Assembly (NCBI GenBank): GCA_035374585.1
Contig: DAOSPF010000045.1
Location: 1 to 28,761 of the forward strand
Source: JAKPQD01 sp029572965
Lineage (GTDB): Bacteria; Bacteroidota; Bacteroidia; Bacteroidales; DTGW01
Reading direction: 5' to 3'
DNA: 28,761 nucleotides
How positions within the stretch are numbered: the first letter of the stretch is position 1; each line of letters starts with the position of its first letter. The position numbers and the translations under genes are program-made. This document shows positions 9,242-17,793 of the stretch, piece after piece. The notes beneath the pieces are model-generated. The model was not told where the DNA came from. It was given only the letters and a program-made list of their open reading frames with translations, and did not search any database.

Positions 9242-11266
9242 ATGAGAAATTTTATCCTCCTGATTTTTTCTCTCATGGCAATGAGCCATAATATTAAAAG
9301 TCAATCGCTTAAAATGGGCAGTATATTTGCTGACCACATGATATTACAACAAAAAACTAAAGCGCCTATATGGGGTACAGCCAAACCCGGTTCTGAAATA
9401 AACATCATTGGCAGCTGGAATGCAAAAGCAAAAGCTACGGCTGATGATAAAGGGAACTGGATAACTGCCATAAAAACGCCTGAAGCAGGCGGGCCTTATA
9501 CATTATCTATTTGTAGTTCAACCAAAAGTATAGAAATAAAAGATGTTTTAATTGGAGAAGTATGGTTGTGTTCCGGACAGTCTAATATGGAAATGCCTTT
9601 AACAGGCTGGCCCCCTAAAGACACTATAATGGGCTCTGCTAAAGAGATAACCAATGCCAACAATCCCCAATTGCGTACATTTACAGTAAAAAGGGGATAT
9701 TCACTCTCGCCTGAAAAGGACTGTAAAGGCGAATGGACTTTATTCAACAAAGAACATGCAGGTAAATTCAGTGCTACAGCATACTATTTTGGGAAAAGAC
9801 TTTACGAAGAATTAAAAGTACCAATCGGGTTACTTCACACCAGTTGGGGAGGGACTCCGATAGAATCATGGACAGACGGGCAAACATTGCAACAAATACC
9901 CGAATATATTGAGTATTTTGTGAACCTAAAAAAACTTAGCCTCGAATATGACAACTTTATTATCTGGGTCAACAAACACCACAAAATGAAGTTAGCTGCA
10001 TTAGCAGAAGAAGAAAAGTGGGAAAACCTAAATTTCAATGATAGTGCATGCAGCACTGTTAACTACAACGACATAAACTGGAAAACCATGACATTACCTG
10101 GCTATATAGAAAAAACAGAACTGGGCGCATTTGACGGTGCTGTTTGGTTTAGGCGCAACATAAGCCTTACAGAAGATTATGCAGGTAAAGACCTTGAAAT
10201 ATCTCTTGGCCCTATTGACGATATGGATGTTGTATATTTTAATGGCATCCGAATTGGCGGGATAGAAAAAACCGGAGCATACCAACAAGACAGAATATAT
10301 CCGATTCCGGCAAACATTGCCCATAAAGGTATTAATACCATTGCCATTAGAATAGTTGATAACCAGGGAGGTGGCGGGATATATGGGACAACAGAAAAAA
10401 TGTTTATCCGAGACAAACAAAACGAAAACATTAAAATGAGTATTGCCGGAGAATGGAAATATCTTCCGGTAGCAGAATATCTTAATGATGAATTTTTTAT
10501 TTATCCGCATGAAAATATGGAAGGCTATAACCGGCCCGGAGGAAGCAATGCAGCCAATGCTTATCAACCTTCAGTCCTGTACAATGCTATGATAGCCCCC
10601 CTTGTCCCTTATGCCATTAAAGGTTTTATTTGGTACCAGGGTGAATCAAATGTTGGTAATGCTGAGTTATATTCTCGATTGTTTCCGGCTATGATTAATG
10701 GGTGGCGACAAAGTTGGGCTCAGGAAAACTTGCCATTTTACTATGTACAAATTGCCCCATATTTATACTCAGGAGAAAATAACATTGAGAGTGCCTGGAT
10801 ACGCGATGTACAACGCAGGACTTTATCAGTAAAGAACACCGGGATGGCAGTAACTCTTGACATAGGAAATGTGCACAACATCCACCCTTGCAATAAAACC
10901 GATGTAGGACAACGCTTAGCTCTTTGGGCGCTATCAAAAGACTATAAAAAGAACATAAAATACTCAGGGCCATTGTTTGAGAAAGTATCTTTTGAAGCAA
11001 ACAAAGCTATTGTTACATTTACTAATGCCGAATCTGGATTAAAAATCAAAGAAGGACTGCCTAACGAGTTTGAAATAGCCGGAGAAGATGGAATTTTCTA
11101 TCCTGCTGATTATAGTATTGCCAAAAACACAATAATACTAAATAGTGCAGCAGTATTAAAACCTGTAAAGGTCAGATATGCCTTTAAAAACGGGTCACAA
11201 GGGATGTTATTTAACAATGAAGGGTTACCTGCTTCAAGCTTTACAAGTGAAAATAAAATAGAATAA
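9242..11266 (+). CDS. Secreted sialate O-acetylesterase-like enzyme (SGNH type)
   Basis: 674 aa with a signal peptide (MRNFILLIFSLMAMS..., cleavage near residue 20). It should remove O-acetyl groups from glycans such as sialic acids or plant polysaccharides in the periplasm or outside the cell. The nucleophile motif is GQSNM (Ser114), preceded by the usual GEVWLCS. The Asp/His end of the triad is in DIGNVHNIHPCNK (His548, Asp ~540), followed by GQRLA. Residues ~240-400 form an inserted beta-sandwich (VWFRRNISL, DDMDVVYFNG, GINTIAIRIVD) of the glycoside-hydrolase 2 sugar-binding type. FIWYQGESN (block III of SGNH esterases) is present near residue 465. Length and order fit the family. It stands alone and is not beside sialic-acid catabolism genes, so the natural substrate is uncertain. 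Confidence 0.88.
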   Translation: MRNFILLIFSLMAMSHNIKSQSLKMGSIFADHMILQQKTKAPIWGTAKPGSEINIIGSWNAKAKATADDKGNWITAIKTPEAGGPYTLSICSSTKSIEIKDVLIGEVWLCSGQSNMEMPLTGWPPKDTIMGSAKEITNANNPQLRTFTVKRGYSLSPEKDCKGEWTLFNKEHAGKFSATAYYFGKRLYEELKVPIGLLHTSWGGTPIESWTDGQTLQQIPEYIEYFVNLKKLSLEYDNFIIWVNKHHKMKLAALAEEEKWENLNFNDSACSTVNYNDINWKTMTLPGYIEKTELGAFDGAVWFRRNISLTEDYAGKDLEISLGPIDDMDVVYFNGIRIGGIEKTGAYQQDRIYPIPANIAHKGINTIAIRIVDNQGGGGIYGTTEKMFIRDKQNENIKMSIAGEWKYLPVAEYLNDEFFIYPHENMEGYNRPGGSNAANAYQPSVLYNAMIAPLVPYAIKGFIWYQGESNVGNAELYSRLFPAMINGWRQSWAQENLPFYYVQIAPYLYSGENNIESAWIRDVQRRTLSVKNTGMAVTLDIGNVHNIHPCNKTDVGQRLALWALSKDYKKNIKYSGPLFEKVSFEANKAIVTFTNAESGLKIKEGLPNEFEIAGEDGIFYPADYSIAKNTIILNSAAVLKPVKVRYAFKNGSQGMLFNNEGLPASSFTSENKIE

Positions 11267-11290
11267 CAGAGACAAAATAAAAGCTGAAAG

Positions 11291-11348
11291 GAATAAGGTA
11301 TAATGAGAAAGATTAAATTACTATAAATCAACTCATTATATCTTATTC
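11291..11348. repeat. 17-bp inverted repeat between convergent genes
   Basis: GAATAAGGTATAATGAG (11291-11307) and CTCATTATATCTTATTC (11332-11348) are complementary at 16 of 17 positions, and the mismatch is G-U on one strand. The loop is 24 bases. It lies between the stop codons of the esterase and the siaC-like gene. It has no clear T-run, so it may be a bidirectional stop or RNA-stabilising stem rather than a standard terminator. Confidence 0.6.
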
Positions 11349-11358
11349 TCTTCCGCTC

Positions 11359-11751
11359 CTACATCTTATCAACTTTCACAGCTTCTATTGCTAATCCGGT
11401 TTCTTTGATGAAGCTTTCAATATCCATCAACATGTCCGGGTCATTGCTTTTGTAAAACCAAACAACTTTCACCTCTCCACCTTCACTTTGATATTGTTTT
11501 AAGATAAGTAGTATTTCCAAAATCATGCGAGACGAACTGGTATTGAAATAAGTTAGTTTTACTGTAAAAACAACCGGTTTTTTTTCAGCTATATAAGTTT
11601 TGAGCCAGTTTATTACAGGAAGATAAAATTTATAAGTCTCTTCCATGTATGATTCGCCCGATATTACACATTCTCCAGTAAGATAATTAAAATCTACTAT
11701 TGGATAATAAACCAACTCTGGATAAATATTTAAATAAAGGTTTTCCATCAT
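11359..11751 (-). CDS. siaC: SiaC-like DUF1987 protein (partner-switch target)
   Basis: 130 aa if the ATG at 11751 is used; the frame can be extended two codons to a TTG, and a second ATG directly follows. The sequence is typical of DUF1987: TGECVISGES, E(E)TYKFY, PVINWLKTY, then LTYFNTSSSRMILEIL, with Thr71 in the place of the threonine phosphorylated in Pseudomonas aeruginosa SiaC (T68). The C-terminal half has the EVKVVWFYKSNDPDML strand. In Pseudomonas the unphosphorylated form binds and activates the diguanylate cyclase SiaD. No cyclase is visible here, so its client is unknown. It is the last gene of the operon, 14 bp after the kinase gene. Confidence 0.85.
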   Translation of the reverse strand: MMENLYLNIYPELVYYPIVDFNYLTGECVISGESYMEETYKFYLPVINWLKTYIAEKKPVVFTVKLTYFNTSSSRMILEILLILKQYQSEGGEVKVVWFYKSNDPDMLMDIESFIKETGLAIEAVKVDKM

Positions 11752-11765
11752 GCACAATTTTAAAA

Positions 11766-12284
11766 TTAACTTTTTGATATAAATGCAGAAATATTGAAAG
11801 AAATATCATCATCAGAAGATTTCAGGAAATCATACTTCAATTGATTTTTTGAATACAATTTTATAGAAATCAGGCCAATGTGAGCCCCTGTAGCAACTAA
11901 TGAAGACTGATGCCTCAATGTTGATTTCAGGTTGATAAGCTCATCAGCATTAGACTTGTTTAAATTTTCACAATACTTACAAAGTTTCTCTCGATGCTCA
12001 GGTTGAATGGCATTAGAAGTGGAACAAACATAGCCATCTTCTTTTTCTTCAACAACAAATCTGCCTATACCCAAGGTGTTATTATTGCTTTGTCTAAACC
12101 TTTCTGCAGAATATAATGCAACGTTCTGGCATATCTCAATAAAAACCCTGTAAAGACTTATCCGGGTTTCATAAGCATCTGAAAGGTTTTCGATAAAATA
12201 TCTGCCAGAAGAGGAAATAATTCTCATATTGAATGGGCCCTCAAAAGACAGATAAAACCGTTTGTCTTTTTGTTCTTTACTCAT
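11766..12284 (-). CDS. siaB: SiaB-family protein kinase
   Basis: 172 aa. Small GHKL-type kinase expected to phosphorylate the adjacent SiaC-like protein and thereby switch off its binding to a client. The N-box is visible as FIEICQNVALYSAER (residues 48-62) and a G-box as TGAHIGLI (132-139), with the typical gap between them. No membrane segment or sensor domain is present, so input must come through the phosphatase partner. The ATG overlaps the stop codon of the phosphatase gene (ATGA), which implies translational coupling. The SiaC-like gene follows after a short spacer. The family is often annotated as 'SiaB family protein kinase' or DUF6272; I assign it from the motifs and the gene order. 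Confidence 0.85.
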   Translation of the reverse strand: MSKEQKDKRFYLSFEGPFNMRIISSSGRYFIENLSDAYETRISLYRVFIEICQNVALYSAERFRQSNNNTLGIGRFVVEEKEDGYVCSTSNAIQPEHREKLCKYCENLNKSNADELINLKSTLRHQSSLVATGAHIGLISIKLYSKNQLKYDFLKSSDDDISFNISAFISKS

Positions 12285-14032
12285 TTTATTTCAGTTTTAA
12301 TAACAAAAACCGTAATGTCATCTCTTTGTTCCTCATCTTGTTTGAATTCCTTAAAACTATCGTGAAGTTTACCCAACAAATTGCTTGCCGGGTCTTTTAT
12401 ATTCGCCTTAATAAAGTCCAAAAACCGTTCGCTGCCATAACGGGCCCTAAACACATTAGGTTGGTCAATCATCCCGTCGCTATAAAGGATTAACGAGTCT
12501 CCCACTCTGATTGTTTTATGGATTTCAGTAAACTTTTTGGCCGAGCCCTGGATACCGCCAATAGTGATAAAATCACCTTCAATCAAAACAGCATCACCGG
12601 CAGCAGTAACCCAATAAAGCGGTCGTTTAGCCCCCGAAAAAACAAGTTCGTAATGCTCTTTGTCAATAGCTGCAAGACGGCACAGGCAAATGTCCATTCC
12701 ATCCATATTTTGGCTAATATCTTGATGAAGCTCTTTGTGCAACATCTGATTTATCATCTGCAAAGCCTGACTTGGAGAATATACTTTACGTGTGGCTACA
12801 ATTTCATTGAGCAACCTGTTGCCAATCATAGACATAAAAGCCCCTGGAACGCCATGCCCGGTACAATCAACAACGGCAAAAAAATGATAATTAACCTTAA
12901 CTTCATTTGCATTGTAATACCAATAAAAATCGCCGGATACAATATCTTTAGGCAAATACAATACATCCATATCAAAATCGACATTCAACAAATTGGGCAG
13001 CATTGCCTGTTGTATGCGCAAAGCATACTCTATACTATCAGTTATTTTCTTGTTTTGCAAATCAAGTTTATTCCGCTGGGCCGTAATCTCCTCTTTTTGT
13101 AATAATAAAATCTTATTATCTCGAATTTTTCTAAAAATAAAAAACACCAATGCTACAACAAGGACAAGCGCAATTGTAATTCCCAAAACGAGCATTAGTC
13201 TGATTTGCTTTTCAAGCTTTAGCTGGTACTCTTTTTCCTTAATTACTGCATTTCGTTTTTCAACCTCAAATTGGCTTTGCATCGCCATTTTCATAGCAAC
13301 AAAAAGTGAATCCTGCACTACTTTCAGCTCTCCTTTTTTCACTTTCAGTTCGAGAGCGGTTACATGTTTTTCAAGATTAGCCTTAGCAATTTCTTCTTCG
13401 CTTTTAGATTTGATTTCATCAATCTCCTGGGCTTTCATCTTTTTGTCTATCAACGAATAAGCCTCGTAATACTTGAAAGCTTCAGAGGAATTCCCAAGTT
13501 TTTCATTAGCCTCTGCTAAGAGGGCATTACAACGGGCTATAGAACGCAGCATCGACAATTCATTGGCAATAGCAAGCGCCTCCTTTGCATTTTCAACAGC
13601 TTCATTATAGCGCTGTTCTTCAATATTTGAATTACTAATATTTATCAAAGAATTCATCACTTCGTTTTTGTTGCCCATTTTGCGTGCAAAACGCAACGAC
13701 TCCATAAAAGCTTTCCTGGCTTCGCCATGCCTGTTATCTCCACTATATACAAAGCCCAAATTATTGGCAACAGTAATACAAGCTACATTGTTTCCTGTCA
13801 GAATGTATAAATCAAGAGCTTTGCGAAATACAACAACCGCTTTATCAGCATGACCGCTGTTCCAGTATGAGTAGCCGGCTTTATTAAAGTAAGCAGCAGC
13901 CTGAATAGTGTTTCCCTGTTGTTCATACCCACGGGCAAGGTTTTCAAGGTCATGCGCATCTTGGCCTTTTGCAGAGCCCCAGATGACCATAACAACCAAA
14001 ACAACAAGATATTTAGGGATTTTCAATTGCAT
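12281..14032 (-). CDS. TPR sensor / SpoIIE-type PP2C phosphatase (SiaA role)
   Basis: 583 aa. Signal-like N-terminus (MQLKIPKYLVVLVVMVIWG), then TPR repeats from ~25 to 200 (YFNKAGYSYWNSG, VFRKALDLYI, NLGFVYS, ALAIANEL), a charged coiled coil, one transmembrane helix at ~279-301 and a cytoplasmic PP2C domain. Phosphatase motifs are complete: DIVSGDFYW (364-372), DCTGHGVPGAFMS (390-402), YSDGMIDQ (518-525) and RDDITV (571-576), so the metal-binding aspartates are present. It should dephosphorylate the SiaC-like protein in response to something sensed by the periplasmic TPR part. Pseudomonas SiaA has a different periplasmic sensor, so the output logic is conserved while the input differs. First gene of the three-gene operon. 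The TPR-TM-SpoIIE design is common in Bacteroidota. Confidence 0.9.
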   Translation of the reverse strand: MQLKIPKYLVVLVVMVIWGSAKGQDAHDLENLARGYEQQGNTIQAAAYFNKAGYSYWNSGHADKAVVVFRKALDLYILTGNNVACITVANNLGFVYSGDNRHGEARKAFMESLRFARKMGNKNEVMNSLINISNSNIEEQRYNEAVENAKEALAIANELSMLRSIARCNALLAEANEKLGNSSEAFKYYEAYSLIDKKMKAQEIDEIKSKSEEEIAKANLEKHVTALELKVKKGELKVVQDSLFVAMKMAMQSQFEVEKRNAVIKEKEYQLKLEKQIRLMLVLGITIALVLVVALVFFIFRKIRDNKILLLQKEEITAQRNKLDLQNKKITDSIEYALRIQQAMLPNLLNVDFDMDVLYLPKDIVSGDFYWYYNANEVKVNYHFFAVVDCTGHGVPGAFMSMIGNRLLNEIVATRKVYSPSQALQMINQMLHKELHQDISQNMDGMDICLCRLAAIDKEHYELVFSGAKRPLYWVTAAGDAVLIEGDFITIGGIQGSAKKFTEIHKTIRVGDSLILYSDGMIDQPNVFRARYGSERFLDFIKANIKDPASNLLGKLHDSFKEFKQDEEQRDDITVFVIKTEIK

Positions 14033-14286
14033 TTCTCACCGTTAATCTAATAAAGTTAGCAAAGGATTTTCTTATAAAAAATTATTTAAAAGAAAAAAAC
14101 ATTATCAGCCTCCAAAATGACGCAACCATTATTTAAATCTGTATCTAACATTCAAAAAGGCAAATACCGATAAGATATCTGTAACTGCAAAGTAGTTAAA
14201 TGACAGCTATAACATCGGTTTTAAAAAACAATAAACGAAAGGGCAACTTTGTTATAACTTTGAATTGAAAATACTATAAGCGCAGT
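14033..14286. promoter_or_regulatory. Divergent intergenic region, with -7 element at 14255-14262
   Basis: 254 bp between the phosphatase operon (leftward) and the sigma factor operon (rightward). TAACTTTG at 14255-14262 matches TAnnTTTG and would start a transcript about 20 bp before the TTG start of the sigma factor gene. No convincing -33 element and no clear leftward promoter are visible. Confidence 0.45.
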
Positions 14287-14844
14287 TTGAACAAAGAGTT
14301 GGAAGATATCATCAAAGCTTGCATGGCCGGTGACAAAAATGGGCAGGAAGCATTATACAAGCTATTTAGCGGTAGGATGTGGGCGGTATGCTTGCGCTAT
14401 GCACCAGACAGGGATGTAGCAAAAGATGTTTTTCAGGATGCATTCATCAAGGTCTTTGAAAAAATTAGGCAGTTTCAGTTTAAAGGGAATTTTGAAGGCT
14501 GGATGCGTAAGGTTTTTGTCAACACTGCCATTGCTTGCTACAGGAATAAAAACACGTTAACATACGAACTGAGCCCAAACCTGCTGCCTGAAGAGAATGA
14601 TGACAGAGAAGAACTCACAGACTCGGACATTTCGAGAGATGAGCTGATGAAAATGATTGAAGAGCTCACCCCTCAGTATAAGATGGTTTTTAATTTGTAT
14701 GCTATTGAAGGGTTTTCGCACAAAGAGATAGCATCTATGCTTTCTATTTCTGAGGGTACGTCAAAATCAAATTTATCAAGAGCAAGAGAAATACTGAAAA
14801 AAAAGATTTTAACACGATTGGGAACCAATATTTACGCAGGATAA
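14287..14844 (+). CDS. ECF-type RNA polymerase sigma factor
   Basis: 185 aa with the usual ECF order: region 2 (EALYKLFSGRMWAVCLRYA, DVAKDVFQDAFIKVFEKI, FEGWMRKVFVNTA) and region 4 (LTPQYKMVFNLYAIEGFSHKEIA, ISEGTSKSNLSRAREIL). It directs core polymerase to a small regulon. The start is TTG: an in-frame stop lies at 14266, and the next ATG would cut into the start of region 2, so TTG fits the family best. A TAnnTTTG element lies 25 bp upstream. The gene for its likely regulator starts one base after its stop, so the two are translated together. The sigma factor lacks any extra domain, which fits control by the neighbouring membrane protein. Confidence 0.93.
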   Translation: MNKELEDIIKACMAGDKNGQEALYKLFSGRMWAVCLRYAPDRDVAKDVFQDAFIKVFEKIRQFQFKGNFEGWMRKVFVNTAIACYRNKNTLTYELSPNLLPEENDDREELTDSDISRDELMKMIEELTPQYKMVFNLYAIEGFSHKEIASMLSISEGTSKSNLSRAREILKKKILTRLGTNIYAG

Positions 14845-14845
14845 T

Positions 14846-16216
14846 ATGTCTGAAAACAATATAGATAGGATTTTTAAAGAAAAGCTGTATGACCATGCAG
14901 CCCTTCCCCCATCGGATAGCTGGTCAAACATCGAAGATGCTTTGCACAACCACAAAAAAAGCAGGTTTATCTCTATATATTGGGCTATGGCCGCATCTCT
15001 TGCTTTGTTAGTTGGCATCGGAACCGGATTTTATATTGGCATAAACCATCAGAAAGATATCGGCAACTCTATTGCCAGTAATAACAAAACTAATACAATA
15101 AAAAAAATTAAAACTAATGAAATAAAAACCGTTTCAAATAATCAAACTATTGAAAACCCAGTTATTTCAGAAAAAAACGCAAATAATAAATCAATAACAT
15201 TTACAAATTCAAAAAATACAGCCGATAACATATTAGAAGAAAAGACTAATATTGAAACTACAACTGTCATTACTAAAAATACCGAGGTAGAAAAAGACGT
15301 ATATGAGCAAGGACAAACTACACTCCTTGCTTATCAAGAAAGTAAAAGCATAACTAACCTTAAAAATACTTTAAATTATGAGCTATGTCTTAACACGCTC
15401 TACGCTATGGAAGAAAAAGAAAGACCAGAAACTGAAAACGTATCTAAAACTCAATATTTTATTGGTGTGAACTGGACTCCTCTTTATGCATACCGTAATA
15501 TTGGCTACAACAACACAAGCATATCAACAACAACATATGACAAATCAGAAAAACCAATATATTCATTTTCAGGAGGGCTCTCATTTGGTATAATACACAA
15601 CAGATGGTACTTTCAAACAGGCATATCATACACACAAATGGGGCAACAAATCCCCAATGCCTCTGTCCCCAGCACAAAAAGAAACACATATTTAGCAGGA
15701 GATGATGCATCTTGGACTTCCTCTGTTTCAATTCCTAAATATGAAGCTACAGCTAATTCTATGGGGAACTTTGAAGCAAAAGAACTTGAAAATTCAGAGG
15801 CTTATGCAAATGTAAAATCAGAAGCAACTTATAGAAGCGAGTCACAGGTAAGCACTGTCAAATATCTCATCAATTATTCATTCATTGAAGTGCCAATATT
15901 GGCAAGTTATAAAGTGTCCACACGACTAATTGACTTTCGTTTTACAGGAGGAGCAAGTCTAAACTTTGTCATTAACAACAGAGTTAAGCTATTTAATGGA
16001 AGTATTAAAGAAAACATAGGAACAAACTCCAACGCCGCTCCATTTAATCTTGCAGGCATTATCGAATGGGGCATTGACCTCCCTATGACTTCAAAATTAC
16101 ATTTTGTTGTTGGGCCTCAGCTCAGGTACTTCCTCAACTCAATTAACAAAAGCACCAACATAAAAACATATCCCTACAGTATAGGAATAAATGCAACGTT
16201 GCAATATCACCTGTAA
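14846..16216 (+). CDS. Putative anti-sigma protein fused to outer-membrane beta-barrel domain
   Basis: 456 aa. Residues 1-40 are cytoplasmic, with the pattern common to Bacteroidota sigma partners (IDRIFKEKLYDH, PPSDSWSNIEDAL). Residues ~43-65 form one transmembrane helix (YWAMAASLALLVGIGTGFY). Residues ~70-200 are an Asn/Lys/Thr/Glu-rich linker of low complexity. Residues ~203-456 resemble a PorT/OMP_b-brl barrel: FIGVNWTPLYAYRN, IYSFSGGLSFGI, WYFQTGISYTQMG, FIEVPILASYK, FRFTGGASLNFVIN, and an end in strands (LHFVVGPQLRYFLNS, YSIGINATLQYHL). I infer an anti-sigma role from position and the N-terminal part. It lacks a cleavable signal peptide, so barrel insertion from an inner-membrane-anchored chain is unusual. 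The gene end overlaps the dehydrogenase gene by 10 bp, tail to tail. Confidence 0.75.
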   Translation: MSENNIDRIFKEKLYDHAALPPSDSWSNIEDALHNHKKSRFISIYWAMAASLALLVGIGTGFYIGINHQKDIGNSIASNNKTNTIKKIKTNEIKTVSNNQTIENPVISEKNANNKSITFTNSKNTADNILEEKTNIETTTVITKNTEVEKDVYEQGQTTLLAYQESKSITNLKNTLNYELCLNTLYAMEEKERPETENVSKTQYFIGVNWTPLYAYRNIGYNNTSISTTTYDKSEKPIYSFSGGLSFGIIHNRWYFQTGISYTQMGQQIPNASVPSTKRNTYLAGDDASWTSSVSIPKYEATANSMGNFEAKELENSEAYANVKSEATYRSESQVSTVKYLINYSFIEVPILASYKVSTRLIDFRFTGGASLNFVINNRVKLFNGSIKENIGTNSNAAPFNLAGIIEWGIDLPMTSKLHFVVGPQLRYFLNSINKSTNIKTYPYSIGINATLQYHL

Positions 16217-17142
16217 AGGAAACGCCTGATATTTTGGGCAATACCCTCAATGAGCTTAGTACGGGCTTCGATACTTGTCCAGGCACAATGCGGAGAGAAA
16301 CTTATTTTATCTTTATTAAAAACATGCAACAAAGGATTATCAGCTTTTACAGGCTCAACCGAAAATACATCAGTTGCAGCGCCAGCTATTATCTTATTAT
16401 CAATGGCAAAAGCCAAGTCTTTTTCGACAACAATACCTCCACGAGCTACATTAATCAAGATGGCAGAAGGTTTCATTAGCTTAAGTTTATCAATATCAAT
16501 TAAATTAATGGTATTGTTATTTAAAGGAGCATGAATAGTAATAATATCAGAAATTATAAGAAGTTCATCAAGAGAAACCTTTTTATAATCAGGGTTATTA
16601 TTATTTCCAGATGTTGAGTAATAGCAAACATTAGCCCCAAAAGCTTTAGCAATAAGAGCAACCTTTCTGCCTATTGCCCCTAAGCCTATGATACCAAATG
16701 TCTTCCCATATATTTCGCCTATTTCCATATCCATGTGCGAAAACATGTCGTATTTACTATACGAACCGTCTTTCACAAATTGGTCATAATATCGAACATG
16801 GTTGAGCAAGGAAAGTATATGGGCAAATGTAGTCTGAGCAACACTGTTTGTAGAATAGTCTGAGACATTGCACACCTCAATCCCTTTTGAAATGGCATAT
16901 TTCGAGTCGATATGATTTATTCCTGTTGCTGCTGCACAAATAAGCTTCAATGAAGGGGATGCATCTATTACTTTTTGGTCAATTACCACTTTACAGGTAA
17001 TGACAATATCAGCATCTGCAGTACGTTGAGCTGTCAACTCAGCAGGAGTGAGCGGATAATAAACTACCTCGCCAAATTGTTCAAGAAGATAAAGATTGGA
17101 CACATTGCCCATGGTTTTTGTGTCCAAAAAAACTATTTTCAT
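16207..17142 (-). CDS. D-2-hydroxyacid dehydrogenase (NAD(P)-dependent)
   Basis: 311 aa. Reduces a 2-oxoacid to the D-2-hydroxyacid or the reverse. The Rossmann motif GLGAIG is at 153-158. The catalytic residues are Arg234 (NVARGGIV), Glu263 (VFSVEP) and His285 (SFSPHCAW). The end of the second strand reads VCYYSTSG, without the acidic residue typical of strict NAD enzymes, so NADP use is possible. The length is normal. It is the last gene of the pterin operon, 3 bp after folE, which suggests a linked role or simple co-transcription. Glycerate and hydroxypyruvate enzymes look similar, and the substrate cannot be read from the sequence. Confidence 0.88.
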   Translation of the reverse strand: MKIVFLDTKTMGNVSNLYLLEQFGEVVYYPLTPAELTAQRTADADIVITCKVVIDQKVIDASPSLKLICAAATGINHIDSKYAISKGIEVCNVSDYSTNSVAQTTFAHILSLLNHVRYYDQFVKDGSYSKYDMFSHMDMEIGEIYGKTFGIIGLGAIGRKVALIAKAFGANVCYYSTSGNNNNPDYKKVSLDELLIISDIITIHAPLNNNTINLIDIDKLKLMKPSAILINVARGGIVVEKDLAFAIDNKIIAGAATDVFSVEPVKADNPLLHVFNKDKISFSPHCAWTSIEARTKLIEGIAQNIRRFLYR

Positions 17143-17145
17143 AGC

Positions 17146-17793
17146 TTAATGCAGCTTTGTTCCAATAAGGTGAATAAATTCTTCGCGGGTTTTAGTATCA
17201 TTGAGAAATGCACCTGTAAATGCAGAAGTAGTTGTAACAGAGTTTTGCTTCTGCACACCGCGCATCATCATACAAAGGTGCTTAGCTTCAATAACTACAG
17301 CTACCCCCAAAGGACGTAAGCCTTCATCAATACAATCGCGGATTTGCATAGTGAGGCGTTCCTGCACCTGCAAACGACGAGAATAAGCATCAACAACACG
17401 GGCAATTTTACTAAGCCCGGTTATCTTGCCATTAGGGATATAGGCAACATGGGCTTTACCAAAGAAAGGTATCATATGATGCTCGCACATCGAATAAAGC
17501 TCAATATCTTTAACTATAACCATTTGCTTATAATCCTCAATAAAAGTAGCCGATTGTAAAATCTTTCTAGGGTCAATATTATATCCCTGAGTTTGAAATT
17601 GCATGGCTTTTGCTACCCGAATAGGGGTTTTCTCAAGCCCTTCGCGTGTTGGCTCAGGATCAATAACGTCTAATACCCCTTTATAAAGCTCTTCAAGTTT
17701 TTGAGTACGGGCAGCACTGAATTGTTCAATTTTGGCATACTCATCATCATTGATAGTACCTTCGCCCATAATCTGTATAAAATCATTATCCAT
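17146..17793 (-). CDS. folE: GTP cyclohydrolase I
   Basis: 215 aa. Converts GTP to 7,8-dihydroneopterin triphosphate, the entry step for folate, pterin or queuosine synthesis. Zinc ligands are present: Cys103 and His106 (SMCEHHMIPF) and Cys174 (KHLCMMMRG). PTREGLEKTP, GLSKIARVVDAYSRRLQVQE and QNSVTTTSAF are all standard. I chose the ATG at 17793, which overlaps the end of the upstream gene as ATGGATAA; a TTG 33 bp further out would add 11 unrelated residues read through the neighbour. It lies between the pyruvoyl-tetrahydropterin synthase gene and the dehydrogenase gene, with almost no spacing. Conserved throughout and certainly functional by sequence. Confidence 0.96.
   Translation of the reverse strand: MDNDFIQIMGEGTINDDEYAKIEQFSAARTQKLEELYKGVLDVIDPEPTREGLEKTPIRVAKAMQFQTQGYNIDPRKILQSATFIEDYKQMVIVKDIELYSMCEHHMIPFFGKAHVAYIPNGKITGLSKIARVVDAYSRRLQVQERLTMQIRDCIDEGLRPLGVAVVIEAKHLCMMMRGVQKQNSVTTTSAFTGAFLNDTKTREEFIHLIGTKLH

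Noticed and set aside
10094..10567. Minus-strand open frame of 157 codons inside the esterase gene
   Set aside because: It is a shadow of the conserved plus-strand esterase, with a Cys/Phe/Ile-rich composition and no family features.
9242..11266. Sialic-acid utilisation locus
   Set aside because: No sialidase, nan genes or SusCD pair lies nearby; the esterase name alone does not show a sialic-acid substrate.
12518..13460. Plus-strand open frames of 155-194 codons opposite the phosphatase gene
   Set aside because: They lie antisense to conserved PP2C and coiled-coil sequence and have the composition of reverse-complement shadows.
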